A stretch of 64,000 nucleotides of DNA from Streptomyces sp. HmicA12 (GTDB lineage: Bacteria > Actinomycetota > Actinomycetes > Streptomycetales > Streptomycetaceae): the NCBI RefSeq assembly GCF_000373565.1, contig NZ_KB891849.1, positions 208,973-272,972 of the forward strand. The letters run 5' to 3'. Shown one piece after another: positions 47,312-55,465 of this stretch. The position numbers and the translations under genes are program-made. The notes beneath the pieces are model-generated. The model had not been told where the DNA came from and did not search any database. It worked only from the letters and a program-made list of their open reading frames with translations. Every line of letters begins with the position of its first letter. Within the stretch, counting starts at the first letter, position 1.

Positions 47312-49792
47312 CTAGCCCTTCTTGATGCGCAGGAACGTCACCGAGTTCGCCGGGAACGTGTAGGTGAAGGTGTCGGCGACCCCTCGGAACGTCGAGGTCG
47401 TCGGCTTCACGGGGGTGTCCGTCGCCGTGTTCTCGGCCGCCGGGTCCGCGGTCAGTGTCGTCACGGCGGCGGAGTTCGCCACCTTGGCGCCACCGAGGTT
47501 CACCGTCGTACGGGCCCGGGCGTCCTGGGCGTTGACGACCTTGACGATCAGGTCACCGGACTTCTTGTCCTTGGTGACCACCTGGCGGAACGGCTCGGCG
47601 GGCTTGTCGTCCTTGAAGGAGCCCCACTCCGCGCCGTCCAGGTACAGGGTCACCTGGCGGCCGCGCACCTTGATGTCGATGTCGTAGGCGCGGCCCGTCT
47701 CGATCGACCCGGCCTTCGACACGAGCGTGGCCTTGCCGCCGTTCACGGCCTGTTCCACCGCGGACGAGGTGTTGTTCCAGCCGCCCAGGTTCCACCAGTA
47801 GTAGTTACCGGTGTCCTTGACGCCGAAGGCGACGAGGAAGCCCTCCTTGCCGGACTTCTTGGTGGCCTTCACGTGCAGGTCGTAGTTCTGCCAGTTCGGG
47901 TCGCCGGCCGTGACCATGGTGTTCTCGGCCGTCTCGTCGGACTGCACGTACTGCCCGTCCTGGACGGCCCAGCTGCCGCTGCCGGACCCGGTCCACTTCG
48001 ACGCGTCGCCGCTGAAGTCGTCGGACAGCAGGCTGTCGCCGTCGGCGGACGTCACCCGCACGTCGTCGTACGCGGCGCTCGTCGCCCAGGTCGAGAGGCC
48101 CACGGCCCCGGTGATCGGCTGGAGCGTCGACGGTGTGGCGGTGGCGGTCGACGGGACGACCCGGTCGCCGACGTTGCGCATGAACAGCTTCTGGACCTCG
48201 TAGTCGGCGGAGCCCCACGACTTCTGGTCGTCGAACCAGATCATGTCGGGTGTCCACTGGACGGTGTCCCGGCGGGCGAGCAGCGGGGCGTACGAGGCGA
48301 GCTTCACCACGTCGGCGTTGCGCTCAAGTCCCGTCATGTAGGCGGCTTCTGACAGTGCGTTGGACCATGTGTTGCCGAGCGAGGCGTACTCACCGAGGAA
48401 GACCTTGGGGCCGCCGCGGTCGTAGGAGTCGTAGCGGTCGTTGTTCTGCAGGAACCATTGCGGGCTGTTGTAGTAGTGCTCGTCGACCATGTCGACGTCC
48501 GCGTCCTTGTTGAGCTTCCAGGCCGTGTCGAAGGTCGTACCGCTGTCGTCGGGGCCGGAGTTGGAGATGACGGTGACGTCCGGGTACGCGGCCTCGATCG
48601 CCGTACGGAACTCGGTGAACCGCTCGAAGAAGTCCTCGGGGAGGTTCTCCTCGTTGCCGACCTCGAGGTGCGTGAGGTGGAAGGGCTTCGGGTGGCCCAT
48701 CTTGGCGCGCAGCTTGCCCCACTTGGTGGTGACCGGCCCGTTGGCGAACGCGATCAGGTCGAGGGTGTCCTGGATGTGCCGCTTCAGCAGCGCGTCGTCG
48801 TCCGTGGCCTTGTTCTGGCCGCAGCCGGTGACGAGTGCGGGCACGACGGGCAGCGGCATCGCGCCGATGTCCTCGGCGAACTGGAAGTACTCGTAGTAGC
48901 CGAGACCGTAACTCTGGTTGTAGCCCCAGAAGTTGGCGTTGGTGGCCCGCTCCTCGACCGGGCCGACGGTGTCCTTCCACTGGTACGAGCGCTTGCGCTG
49001 ATAGCCGGACGCCTCGTCGTAGCCCTCCATCGAGCCGGTGTTGACCAGGCAGCCGCCGGGGAAGCGCACGAACCCGGGGCGCAGGTCGGCGATCTTCTGG
49101 GCGAGGTCCTTGCGCAGGCCGTTCGCGCGGCCCTTGAACGTGTCGCGCGGGAAGAGGGAGACCATGTCGAGCGCGGCGTCGGCGGAGGTGGCGACGGTCA
49201 GCCGCCCCGTGGTGCTGCCGCGGCTCGCGGTGAACGTCGCCGTGTACTTGGTCCAGCCGCCGCGGGCCTTGACCGTGCGCGGGGCGGCGAGGGTTCCGTC
49301 GGCGTCGGCGAGGGTCACGGTGAGGGCGGAGTCGGCCCGGGCCCACACCGAGAAGTCGTACGTCCTGCCCTTCTCGACGTTGACGCCGGTGCCGTACGCG
49401 GAGTTGGTGGCGGACGAACCGGCGCCCAGGGAGAGGTAGTTGCGGTTCCGCGCGTTCAGCCGTCCGTCGTCGTCGGAGACCTTCGCCGTGCCGGTCGTCG
49501 TCCACGCGGTGAGCGGTGTGTACGCCTTGTTGTCGGCGGTCGAGTACTCGAAGGACCGGTTCTGCAGCAGCTCGGCGTAGAGCCCGCCGTCGGCCGCCCG
49601 GTTGATGTCCTCGAAGAAGACGCCGTACATGGTGTCGTCGATCGTCGCGCCCGCGCGGCCCGGGTCGACGGTGACGGTGTAGTCGGTGACGTCGTCGGCC
49701 ACGGCCGGCGGCGTGACCGCCGTCCCGGCCAGCAGGGCTCCGACGGCCGCCCCGAGCCCGATTCTCCAGCGCCTGCGTCGTCCACGCGTCAT
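47312..49792 (-). CDS. Secreted GH51 alpha-L-arabinofuranosidase
   Basis: 826 residues. A signal peptide (IGLGAAVGALLAGTAVTPPAVA) is followed by a segment resembling a family 4/9 carbohydrate-binding module (about 80-210). The (beta/alpha)8 domain has acid/base Glu381 in HLEVGNEEN and nucleophile Glu468 in VFLGEYAS. A second jelly-roll module (about 590-735, DDFSGDASKWTGSGSGS...) sits between it and the C-terminal sheet. It removes arabinose side chains from hemicellulose. ATG 49792 follows GATGGGGAGCGC. It is monocistronic; the substrate range is not evident from sequence. Confidence 0.9.
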   Translation of the reverse strand: MTRGRRRRWRIGLGAAVGALLAGTAVTPPAVADDVTDYTVTVDPGRAGATIDDTMYGVFFEDINRAADGGLYAELLQNRSFEYSTADNKAYTPLTAWTTTGTAKVSDDDGRLNARNRNYLSLGAGSSATNSAYGTGVNVEKGRTYDFSVWARADSALTVTLADADGTLAAPRTVKARGGWTKYTATFTASRGSTTGRLTVATSADAALDMVSLFPRDTFKGRANGLRKDLAQKIADLRPGFVRFPGGCLVNTGSMEGYDEASGYQRKRSYQWKDTVGPVEERATNANFWGYNQSYGLGYYEYFQFAEDIGAMPLPVVPALVTGCGQNKATDDDALLKRHIQDTLDLIAFANGPVTTKWGKLRAKMGHPKPFHLTHLEVGNEENLPEDFFERFTEFRTAIEAAYPDVTVISNSGPDDSGTTFDTAWKLNKDADVDMVDEHYYNSPQWFLQNNDRYDSYDRGGPKVFLGEYASLGNTWSNALSEAAYMTGLERNADVVKLASYAPLLARRDTVQWTPDMIWFDDQKSWGSADYEVQKLFMRNVGDRVVPSTATATPSTLQPITGAVGLSTWATSAAYDDVRVTSADGDSLLSDDFSGDASKWTGSGSGSWAVQDGQYVQSDETAENTMVTAGDPNWQNYDLHVKATKKSGKEGFLVAFGVKDTGNYYWWNLGGWNNTSSAVEQAVNGGKATLVSKAGSIETGRAYDIDIKVRGRQVTLYLDGAEWGSFKDDKPAEPFRQVVTKDKKSGDLIVKVVNAQDARARTTVNLGGAKVANSAAVTTLTADPAAENTATDTPVKPTTSTFRGVADTFTYTFPANSVTFLRIKKG

Positions 49793-49924
49793 GCGCTCCC
49801 CATCCTTCACAGCGATCACGGATCGTTCGATATCTCGTACGTCGTCCTAAACTGCGAACGGCAAGATAGGAAGTGGTGGTGCGCGCGTCAACGGTTCGCG
49901 CAGAGGTGAACGGGAGTGGTGTGC

Positions 49925-50368
49925 GTGGTGAGTCAACTCTGGCCGGTTTCCGACGTGTTGACGTTCCTGGCCGGGAGCTGGCAGGTCGAGCGGACGGTAC
50001 GCGACCTCGCCGAGGACGCGACCGGCACGTTCACCGGCGGCACGGAGTTCACCGCGGCCGACGAGGGCGGGCTGCGGCACTTCGAATCCGGCACGTTCAC
50101 GTGGCGCGGTGCGTCACGCCCCGCCGAGCGGACGCTCCTGTTCACCCCCGGCGAGGACCCCGGCACGGCGGTGGTCCACTTCTCCGACGGCCGCTTCTTC
50201 CACGGCCTCGACCTGCGCACCGGCCATCACGTGGCGGACCATCCGTGCTCGGCGGACCTCTACCGCGGCGAGTTCACCGTGCACGACGCCGACCGCTGGC
50301 GGACGGTGTGGCGGGTGAAGGGCCCGGCCAAGGACCTCGTCCTCACGACGGACTACCGGCGAGCCTGA
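49925..50368 (+). CDS. DUF6314 family protein
   Basis: 147 residues. WPVSDVLTFLAGSWQVERTVRD opens a lipocalin-like beta barrel with GGTEFTAADEGGLRHFESGTFTWRG and YRGEFTVHDADRWRTVWRVKGPAKDLVL. It probably binds a small hydrophobic ligand, but no member has a known role as far as I know. The start is uncertain among GTGs at 49916-49928; 49925 has GGGAG eight bases upstream. Its 3' end overlaps the convergent phosphatase gene by 26 bp. Confidence 0.75.
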   Translation: MVSQLWPVSDVLTFLAGSWQVERTVRDLAEDATGTFTGGTEFTAADEGGLRHFESGTFTWRGASRPAERTLLFTPGEDPGTAVVHFSDGRFFHGLDLRTGHHVADHPCSADLYRGEFTVHDADRWRTVWRVKGPAKDLVLTTDYRRA

Positions 50369-50921
50369 CGCTCCAGCGGCCCCGGTGCCCGCTGACCAGG
50401 GCCGTCGACAGCGGCCGCACGTCGATGTTCCAGTACGTCGACGGGGGCGCCTTCAGTGCGTAGACGAGGGCGGCTCGGATCACGGACGGCTCGGCGATCG
50501 CGACCGCCCGTGTGCCGTCGTCGGCCGGCCGGGTGTCCAGCCAGGAGCCGACGCGCGCGATGAACCCGAGCAACGACTCGCCGCCGTGCGGCGCCGAGCG
50601 CGGATCGCCCAGCCAGCGGTCGACGGCGGCCGGTTCGACGGCCGCCACCTCGGCGAGCGTACGGCCCCGCCAGCGGCCCATGTCGCAGTCGCGCAGGGCG
50701 GGTTGGGCCAGCGGGGCGAGGCCGAGCGCGTCGCCGGTGGCGCGGCTGCGCGGGGTCGGCGAGCAGTAGCGCAGCTCGGCCGCGGCGAGCGGCCCGAACC
50801 CGGGCGCCGCGCGCTGCACCTCGTACCAGCCCGCCTCGTCGAGCGGCCGGTCGTCGTCGAAGCGCTCGGCGAGCAGGGAGGAGCTGCGCGCGGCGGCGAG
50901 AAGCGTGACGCTGAGCTGCAT
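50343..50921 (-). CDS. Histidine-phosphatase-fold protein with altered RHG motif
   Basis: 192 residues of the phosphoglycerate-mutase-like fold: DDDRPLDEAGWYEVQRA, RYCSPTPRSRATGDALG, DCDMGRWRGRTLAEV, GGESLLGFIARVGSWLD and AIAEPSVIRAALVYAL. The first-strand motif that should be RHG is AARSSS, so the phospho-accepting His is missing. The second His is also replaced (AEPSVIRA). It may be a non-catalytic or ligand-binding member. Related degenerate proteins occur in Streptomyces. Start ATG 50921; the ribosome site is not obvious. Confidence 0.75.
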   Translation of the reverse strand: MQLSVTLLAAARSSSLLAERFDDDRPLDEAGWYEVQRAAPGFGPLAAAELRYCSPTPRSRATGDALGLAPLAQPALRDCDMGRWRGRTLAEVAAVEPAAVDRWLGDPRSAPHGGESLLGFIARVGSWLDTRPADDGTRAVAIAEPSVIRAALVYALKAPPSTYWNIDVRPLSTALVSGHRGRWSVRLAGSPS

Positions 50922-51021
50922 GCCTGATCGTGTACCGGCCGGTAGTCCGGGTCAAGGAATCACCACCGGTTCACAGCGAGCGGGCTCGGGAGCGCACGAG
51001 CCACGGCGGACGGTGCACGGG

Positions 51022-51486
51022 TCAGGAACGTACGGACCGGTCGTAGTAGTGCACCATCCACTGGCTCGGCTCCGGCAGTGGTTCGAAGCCGACCTGTGCG
51101 TACACCCCGTGCGCGGTGCTGGTGGCGAGCAGGATGCGCCGGACGCCGAACGGCTCCAGGTGGTCGCGGACCGCCGCGGCGAGCGCCTTGCCGAGCCCCT
51201 TGCCGCGCACGGACCGGTCCACGTACACGTCGCAGAGCCAGGCGAAGGTCGCGGAGTCCGTCACGACACGGGCGTAGGCGACCTGCTCCCCCGAAGCGGC
51301 TTCGTACGCGCCGAAGTTGAGGGAACCGGCGATCGCCGCGTCCTGCGTCTCGCGCGTCCGGCCCATCGCCCAGTACGCGTCGGTGGACAGCCAGTGGTGC
51401 ACGCGGGCGGCGTCGATGCGTGTGGGGTCGAGGGAGATCTCGTACCCGGCAGGACGTTCCGTCGCAGGGAGTTCTGTAGCTGACAT
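51022..51486 (-). CDS. GNAT N-acetyltransferase
   Basis: 154 residues. Motif A CDVYVDRSVRGKGLGKALAAAV binds acetyl-CoA; the last part AQVGFEPLPEPSQWMVHYY is typical of the YjdJ/PhnO-like small acetyltransferases. The substrate is unknown. ATG 51486 follows a weak ribosome site. It is a single gene next to the deletion scar at 51.57-51.84 kb. Confidence 0.85.
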   Translation of the reverse strand: MSATELPATERPAGYEISLDPTRIDAARVHHWLSTDAYWAMGRTRETQDAAIAGSLNFGAYEAASGEQVAYARVVTDSATFAWLCDVYVDRSVRGKGLGKALAAAVRDHLEPFGVRRILLATSTAHGVYAQVGFEPLPEPSQWMVHYYDRSVRS

Positions 51487-51570
51487 GCGGCGGATCGTCG
51501 CACGTCAGGGCCTGGCCGGTCGATCCGGTTTCCGCCCACCGGCCCGACAACCCCTCAGCCCCCCAGCCCG

Positions 51571-51729
51571 TCAGCCCGTCAGCTCGCGCCAGGCCTCCTC
51601 CAGGCGCCGCACCCCTTCCGTGATCTCCGCCGTCCCGGCCACCGCCACGAAGCTGAACCGGATGTACGGGGCCGGCGGCTCGGCCGCGAAGTACGGGCGG
51701 CCCGGCGCCACCGGCTCGCGCAGCCCCTG
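51571..51729 (-). pseudogene. 3' remnant of a MocR-type aminotransferase
   Basis: On the minus strand, QGLREPVAPGRPYF...PYIRFSFVAVAGTAEITEGVRRLEEAW up to a TGA at 51571. This is the C-terminal 50 residues of a PLP-dependent aminotransferase (the APGRPYF...IRxSF pattern), in frame but with no start or upstream part. The homology stops near 51730, where an EamA remnant begins on the other strand. Confidence 0.75.
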
Positions 51730-51843
51730 TTGACCCTCGTCTGGTCGGTGTTCCTGCTCGGCGAGACCCTGCCGGTCGCCGCACCCCTGACCGCGGCGGC
51801 GGTCCTGGTGTGCATCGCCGTCACCCAGCGGTCCCGCGGCTGA
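51721..51843 (+). pseudogene. 3' remnant of an EamA/DMT-family transporter
   Basis: On the plus strand, QPLLTLVWSVFLLGETLPV then AAPLTAAAVLVCIAVTQRSRG and TGA at 51841. This is the last helix pair of an EamA transporter (LTPxxxxLxxxxxLGE, LxGAxLVxxGVxxxx). No start, ribosome site or upstream part. It overlaps the aminotransferase remnant only at the junction. Confidence 0.75.
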
Positions 51844-51938
51844 AGCCCCAGGGGCGCCAACTCCCTTTACCCGCCGTACACTTGCGGCAACTCACGGGCA
51901 CGGCGAGATACCGAGACACGTCGAGGAGGTCACCCCTG

Positions 51939-52136
51939 ATGCGCGCATCCGTAGGCGACCAGCTCCTGGTGCACGGCCGGATCGTCGGACAGCACGACCG
52001 GATCGCCCAGATCATCGAAGTACTCGGGGCGGACGGCGGTCCGCCCTTCCGGGTCCGCTTCGAGGACGGCCACGAGGCGATCATGTCGCCGGGCCCCGAC
52101 GCGGTCGTACGGCACCCGCCCGGCCGTCAGGAGTAG
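51939..52136 (+). CDS. DUF1918 domain protein
   Basis: 65 residues: MRASVGDQLLVHGRIVGQHDRIAQIIEVLG then RVRFEDGHEAIMSPGPDAVV. It is a small SH3-like beta barrel family common in Streptomyces, often found alone or fused to other domains; no function established. GAGGTCA precedes the ATG. Its 3' end overlaps the convergent GHL10 gene by 10 bp. Confidence 0.85.
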   Translation: MRASVGDQLLVHGRIVGQHDRIAQIIEVLGADGGPPFRVRFEDGHEAIMSPGPDAVVRHPPGRQE

Positions 52137-53335
52137 TGGTCCGCCACCACGCGGGCCATCGCCCCGATCCGGTCCTCGCCGACCTCCTTGGCCGAGAAGA
52201 AGACGTGCCCGCGCACCTCGGGGAAGCCGCGCGCGTAGGTGAGGTGCCGGGACAGCTCCGCCGGGTCCTGCCACGCGGCGGGCTGCGCCGGATCGCCCGC
52301 CTTGTACAGGGCCTCGCCGATGTACAGCCGCACGTCCGTGCCCCGTACGACATCGGCCCACCAGGGCAGCAGCTTCGCGTAGTCGGCGGCCGCGAAGCCG
52401 ATGTTCCAGTACACCTGCGGTGCCACGTAGTCGATCCACCCCTCGCGCACCCAGGTGCGGGTGTCCGCGTGCAGGTCGTCGTAGGTCTGCACCCCGGCGG
52501 TGGTGTCGGAGCCCTTCGGGTCGGTCGCCTTGTTGCGCCACACCCCGAACGGGCTGATCCCGAACCGCGCCGCGGGCCGCACCTTCTTGATGCGGCGCCC
52601 CGTCTCCCGTACGAGCCGGTCGATGTTGTCCCGCCGCCAGGCCGCCCGGTCCGGGAAGGCGCCGCCGTGCGCCGCGTACGCGGCGTCGTCGTCGAAGGTC
52701 TGCCCGGCCACCGGGTACGGGTAGAAGTAGTCGTCGAAGTGCACGGCGTCGATCGCGTACTTCTTCACCGCGTCCAGCATCGCGTCCTGCACGAACCGGC
52801 GGACCTCGGGCAGGCCCGGGTTGTAGTAGAGCTTCCCGCCGTACGGCACGACCCAGTCGGGGTGCAGGCGGGCCGGATGCGTGGGCACGAGCCGGCTCGG
52901 GTCGGTGTGGTTGGCGATGCGGTACGGGTTGAACCAGGCGTGCAGTTCGAGGCCGCGCCGGTGCGCCTCCCGCACCGCCGTGCCCAGCGGGTCCCAGCCG
53001 GGGTCCGCGCCCTGGGTGCCGGTGAGCACCTGGGACCAGGGCTCGTACGGGGACGGCCACAGGGCGTCGGCGGTCGGCCGCACCTGGAGGACCACCGCGT
53101 TCAGCCGGCGGCGGACCGCGGTGTCGAGGTGCGCGAGCAGTTCGGCCCGCTGCTCGGCGGCGGTGAGCCCGGCCCGCGACGGCCAGTCCCGGTTCGCGAC
53201 CGTCGCCAGCCACATGCCCCGCAGATCGTGGCGGCGGGGCGGCGCGGAGCCCGCGGCGACCGCGTCCCCCGCCGTCGCGGCGGCCAGCGTCAGTGCGGCG
53301 CCCAGCGTGAAGGCGCGGCGTGAGATACGTCCCAT
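52127..53335 (-). CDS. Secreted GHL10-family glycoside hydrolase
   Basis: 402 residues. A Tat signal (SRRAFTLGAALTLAAATAGDAVAA) is followed by a glycosyl-hydrolase-like 10 domain (formerly DUF187): HDLRGMWLATVANRDWPSR, VVLQVRPTADALWPSPYEPWS, AVHFDDYFYPYPV and YVAPQVYWNIGF. Members act on peptidoglycan or similar glycans in other bacteria; the target here is unknown. ATG 53335 has a weak ribosome site. It is divergent from the 3-hydroxyacyl-CoA dehydrogenase gene. Confidence 0.87.
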   Translation of the reverse strand: MGRISRRAFTLGAALTLAAATAGDAVAAGSAPPRRHDLRGMWLATVANRDWPSRAGLTAAEQRAELLAHLDTAVRRRLNAVVLQVRPTADALWPSPYEPWSQVLTGTQGADPGWDPLGTAVREAHRRGLELHAWFNPYRIANHTDPSRLVPTHPARLHPDWVVPYGGKLYYNPGLPEVRRFVQDAMLDAVKKYAIDAVHFDDYFYPYPVAGQTFDDDAAYAAHGGAFPDRAAWRRDNIDRLVRETGRRIKKVRPAARFGISPFGVWRNKATDPKGSDTTAGVQTYDDLHADTRTWVREGWIDYVAPQVYWNIGFAAADYAKLLPWWADVVRGTDVRLYIGEALYKAGDPAQPAAWQDPAELSRHLTYARGFPEVRGHVFFSAKEVGEDRIGAMARVVADHYS

Positions 53336-53507
53336 GGATCCCCCCTCGTTCCCGTGTCACGGTGAGCCCGGGCTGAACAGCCGTTAACCCGGACTCCACC
53401 CCTCCCATGTCTACGGGGTAACGTGCAGATCCGGAACCCCCTGGAAGTGTTTCCAGAGCTCTGCTCCGGCAGCCCCGGAAGAGCGGACGAATAGCGAAAG
53501 GCACGAG

Positions 53508-54380
53508 GTGACGGACGCCTTGACTGACATCACACGCGTCGGAGTGGTGGGCTGTGGCCAGATGGGCGCCGGCATCGCGGAGGTCTGCGCCCGCAGCGGC
53601 CTGGACGTGATGGTCGCCGAGACCACCGGCGAGGCCCTGGAGATCGGCCGCACCCGGCTGCTCAACTCCCTGTCGAAGGCGGCGTCCCGCGGCAAGATCA
53701 CCGAGGAGGAGCTGGCGACCACGCAGGCGCGCCTGACCTTCACCACGGATCTGGGCGAGTTCGCCGACCGTGACCTCACCATCGAGGCCGTCGTGGAGAA
53801 CGAGCAGGTCAAGACGGAGATCTTCCAGGTCCTCGACCAGGTCGTGACGCGCCCGGACGCGATCCTCGCCTCGAACACCTCCTCCATCCCGCTGGTGAAG
53901 CTGGCCGTGGCGACGTCCCGCCCGGACCACGTCATCGGCATCCACTTCTTCAACCCGGCCCCGGTGCAGAGCCTCGTCGAGCTGATCCCGGCGCTGACCA
54001 CGTCCGAGGGCACGATCAGCCGTGCCCAGGCGCTGGTGGAGAAGGTCCTCGGCAAGCACGCGATCCGCGCCCAGGACCGCTCGGGCTTCGTGGTGAACGC
54101 GCTGCTCGTGCCCTACCTCCTCTCCTCGATCCGGATGTTCGAGTCCGGCATCGCGAGCCGCGAGGACATCGACAACGGCATGGAGCTGGGCTGCGCCCAC
54201 CCGATGGGCCCGCTGAAGCTCTCCGACCTGATCGGCCTCGACACGATCGCCTCGATCGCGGACTCGATGTACGCCGAGTACAAGGAGCCGCTGTACGCCG
54301 CTCCCCCGCTGCTGCAGCGGATGGTCGACGCGGGCCGACTCGGCCGCAAGAGCGGCTCGGGCTTCTACACGTACGTCTGA
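53508..54380 (+). CDS. 3-hydroxybutyryl-CoA dehydrogenase
   Basis: 290 residues, the length of the short-form family. NAD motif VGVVGCGQMGAGIAEVCARSG (14-ish residues in), ASNTSSIPLVKLA, catalytic His in HFFNPAPVQSLVEL and the dimer domain GMELGCAHPMGPLKLSDLIGLD. It oxidises or reduces (S)-3-hydroxybutyryl-CoA in fatty-acid or ethylmalonyl/PHB metabolism. GTG 53508 follows AAAGGCACGAG. A strong terminator follows, so it is monocistronic. Confidence 0.93.
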   Translation: MTDALTDITRVGVVGCGQMGAGIAEVCARSGLDVMVAETTGEALEIGRTRLLNSLSKAASRGKITEEELATTQARLTFTTDLGEFADRDLTIEAVVENEQVKTEIFQVLDQVVTRPDAILASNTSSIPLVKLAVATSRPDHVIGIHFFNPAPVQSLVELIPALTTSEGTISRAQALVEKVLGKHAIRAQDRSGFVVNALLVPYLLSSIRMFESGIASREDIDNGMELGCAHPMGPLKLSDLIGLDTIASIADSMYAEYKEPLYAAPPLLQRMVDAGRLGRKSGSGFYTYV

Positions 54381-54416
54381 TCGGCGACGCGCCTGATCAC
54401 ACTCCGTGTCCATGAG

Positions 54417-54448
54417 CGGGCCCGGTGTTCTTCGGAACACCGGGCCCG
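54417..54448 (+). terminator. Intrinsic terminator with TTCG loop
   Basis: 14-bp perfect stem (54417-54430 with 54435-54448) closed by a stable TTCG tetraloop, 36 nt after the dehydrogenase stop. Confidence 0.9.
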
Positions 54449-54578
54449 TTCGTTTCGCACGGGGTGCGCGCGGCTGACTCGCATATGCCCTCCGCACACG
54501 CTCCCGCCGCGCCCACCAGGCGAGTTGACTTCCGATGCGCGCAACACGGATGCGATGACTACAGAAAGGAGCGGACTC

Positions 54579-54836
54579 GTGACCACCGACCCGGAGCATC
54601 CCGTGGTCTCAGAAGAATTCGCAGAGTTACGCCGCGTCTTCGAGGTCGGACTGACCCGTATCGACGGTGAACTGGCCCTGCTGGCCCACCGCGACAACCA
54701 GAACGTCAAGGATCAGGACGACCTCAACGCGCGGATCACCGCACTGGAGAACACTCGCTGGCCTCTGCCCACGGTCGCCGCGCTGACCGCGGTCGGAGCC
54801 CTGGCCATCGCGGTGTGGCAGGCACTCGGGCGCTAG
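54579..54836 (+). CDS. Small coiled-coil, C-terminally membrane-anchored protein
   Basis: 85 residues from GTG 54579, eight bases after AAAGGAG. The N-terminus is acidic, residues 10-58 form a likely coiled coil (EEFAELRRVFEVGLTRIDGELALLAHRD...DLNARITALEN), and one helix (LPTVAALTAVGALAIAVWQAL) ends three residues before the stop. The layout resembles phage tail or holin-accessory proteins, but no other phage gene is near. I do not recognise the family. Confidence 0.65.
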   Translation: MTTDPEHPVVSEEFAELRRVFEVGLTRIDGELALLAHRDNQNVKDQDDLNARITALENTRWPLPTVAALTAVGALAIAVWQALGR

Positions 54837-54855
54837 CGCCTGCCGTGGCGGGAGT

Positions 54856-55386
54856 TCAGCCGAGCCGGAGATGGTGGAGCAGCAGCAGTGCGGCCGCCAT
54901 GTTGGCGGCCGGGACCTCTCCGCGGGCGATCATGTCGGGGACGAGCTTGAGATGGACCCACTCCCTGCGGTCCGACTCGAAGTCGTCCTGGGGGTGGCCG
55001 ACGTACGTCGCCTCGTCGGCCCAGTAGATGTGGTGTCGGGCGTCCGTCAGACCGTTGGACGGTTCGACGCTCATCAGGTGCCGTAGCGGTCCCGGCCGCC
55101 ACCCGGTCTCCTCCTCCATTTCCCTGGCGGCCGCGTACGCGATGTCCTCGCCGTCCTCGACGACGCCGGCCGCGAGTTCCCAGCCCCAGCTGTCGGTGAT
55201 GAAGCGGTGACGCCACAGCAGGAGCACCTCGTCCGCCTCGTTGACCACCGTCGCGACCGCCACGGGGCGAAGGCGTATCAGGAAGTGGTCGAGGTGCTTG
55301 CCGTCAGGGAGTTCGACGTCTGCCAGATTGACGCTGAACCACCTGTTTTCATACACAGTTTGTTCGTTCAGTTTCGTCCACTGCAC
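54856..55386 (-). CDS. Nudix hydrolase, ADP-ribose pyrophosphatase-like
   Basis: 176 residues. The Nudix box GVVEDGEDIAYAAAREMEEETGW is complete (GX5EX7REUXEEXGU). Upstream sequence LNEQTVYENRWFSVNLADVELPDGKHLDHFLIRL matches the ADP-ribose/sugar-nucleotide pyrophosphatase group. GTG 55386 was chosen because GGAAGG precedes it at good spacing; ATG 55404 is also possible. It lies downstream of an NsdA-like regulator on the same strand, 79 bp away. Confidence 0.88.
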   Translation of the reverse strand: MQWTKLNEQTVYENRWFSVNLADVELPDGKHLDHFLIRLRPVAVATVVNEADEVLLLWRHRFITDSWGWELAAGVVEDGEDIAYAAAREMEEETGWRPGPLRHLMSVEPSNGLTDARHHIYWADEATYVGHPQDDFESDRREWVHLKLVPDMIARGEVPAANMAAALLLLHHLRLG

Positions 55387-55465
55387 GGTTCTGCCACCTT
55401 CCATCGATTTGATGGCAATATCGCAGCAGCGGCGTGAACGAGCGCCCAGGCAAGAGGGGCAAGGC

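Noticed and set aside
51571..51843. Insertion-sequence or transposon remnant
   Set aside because: No transposase fragment, terminal inverted repeats or target duplication; the pieces are chromosomal gene ends.
54579..54836. Phage holin or tail gene as a sign of prophage
   Set aside because: Only the coiled-coil plus C-terminal helix layout fits; there is no integrase, terminase or other phage gene in the window.
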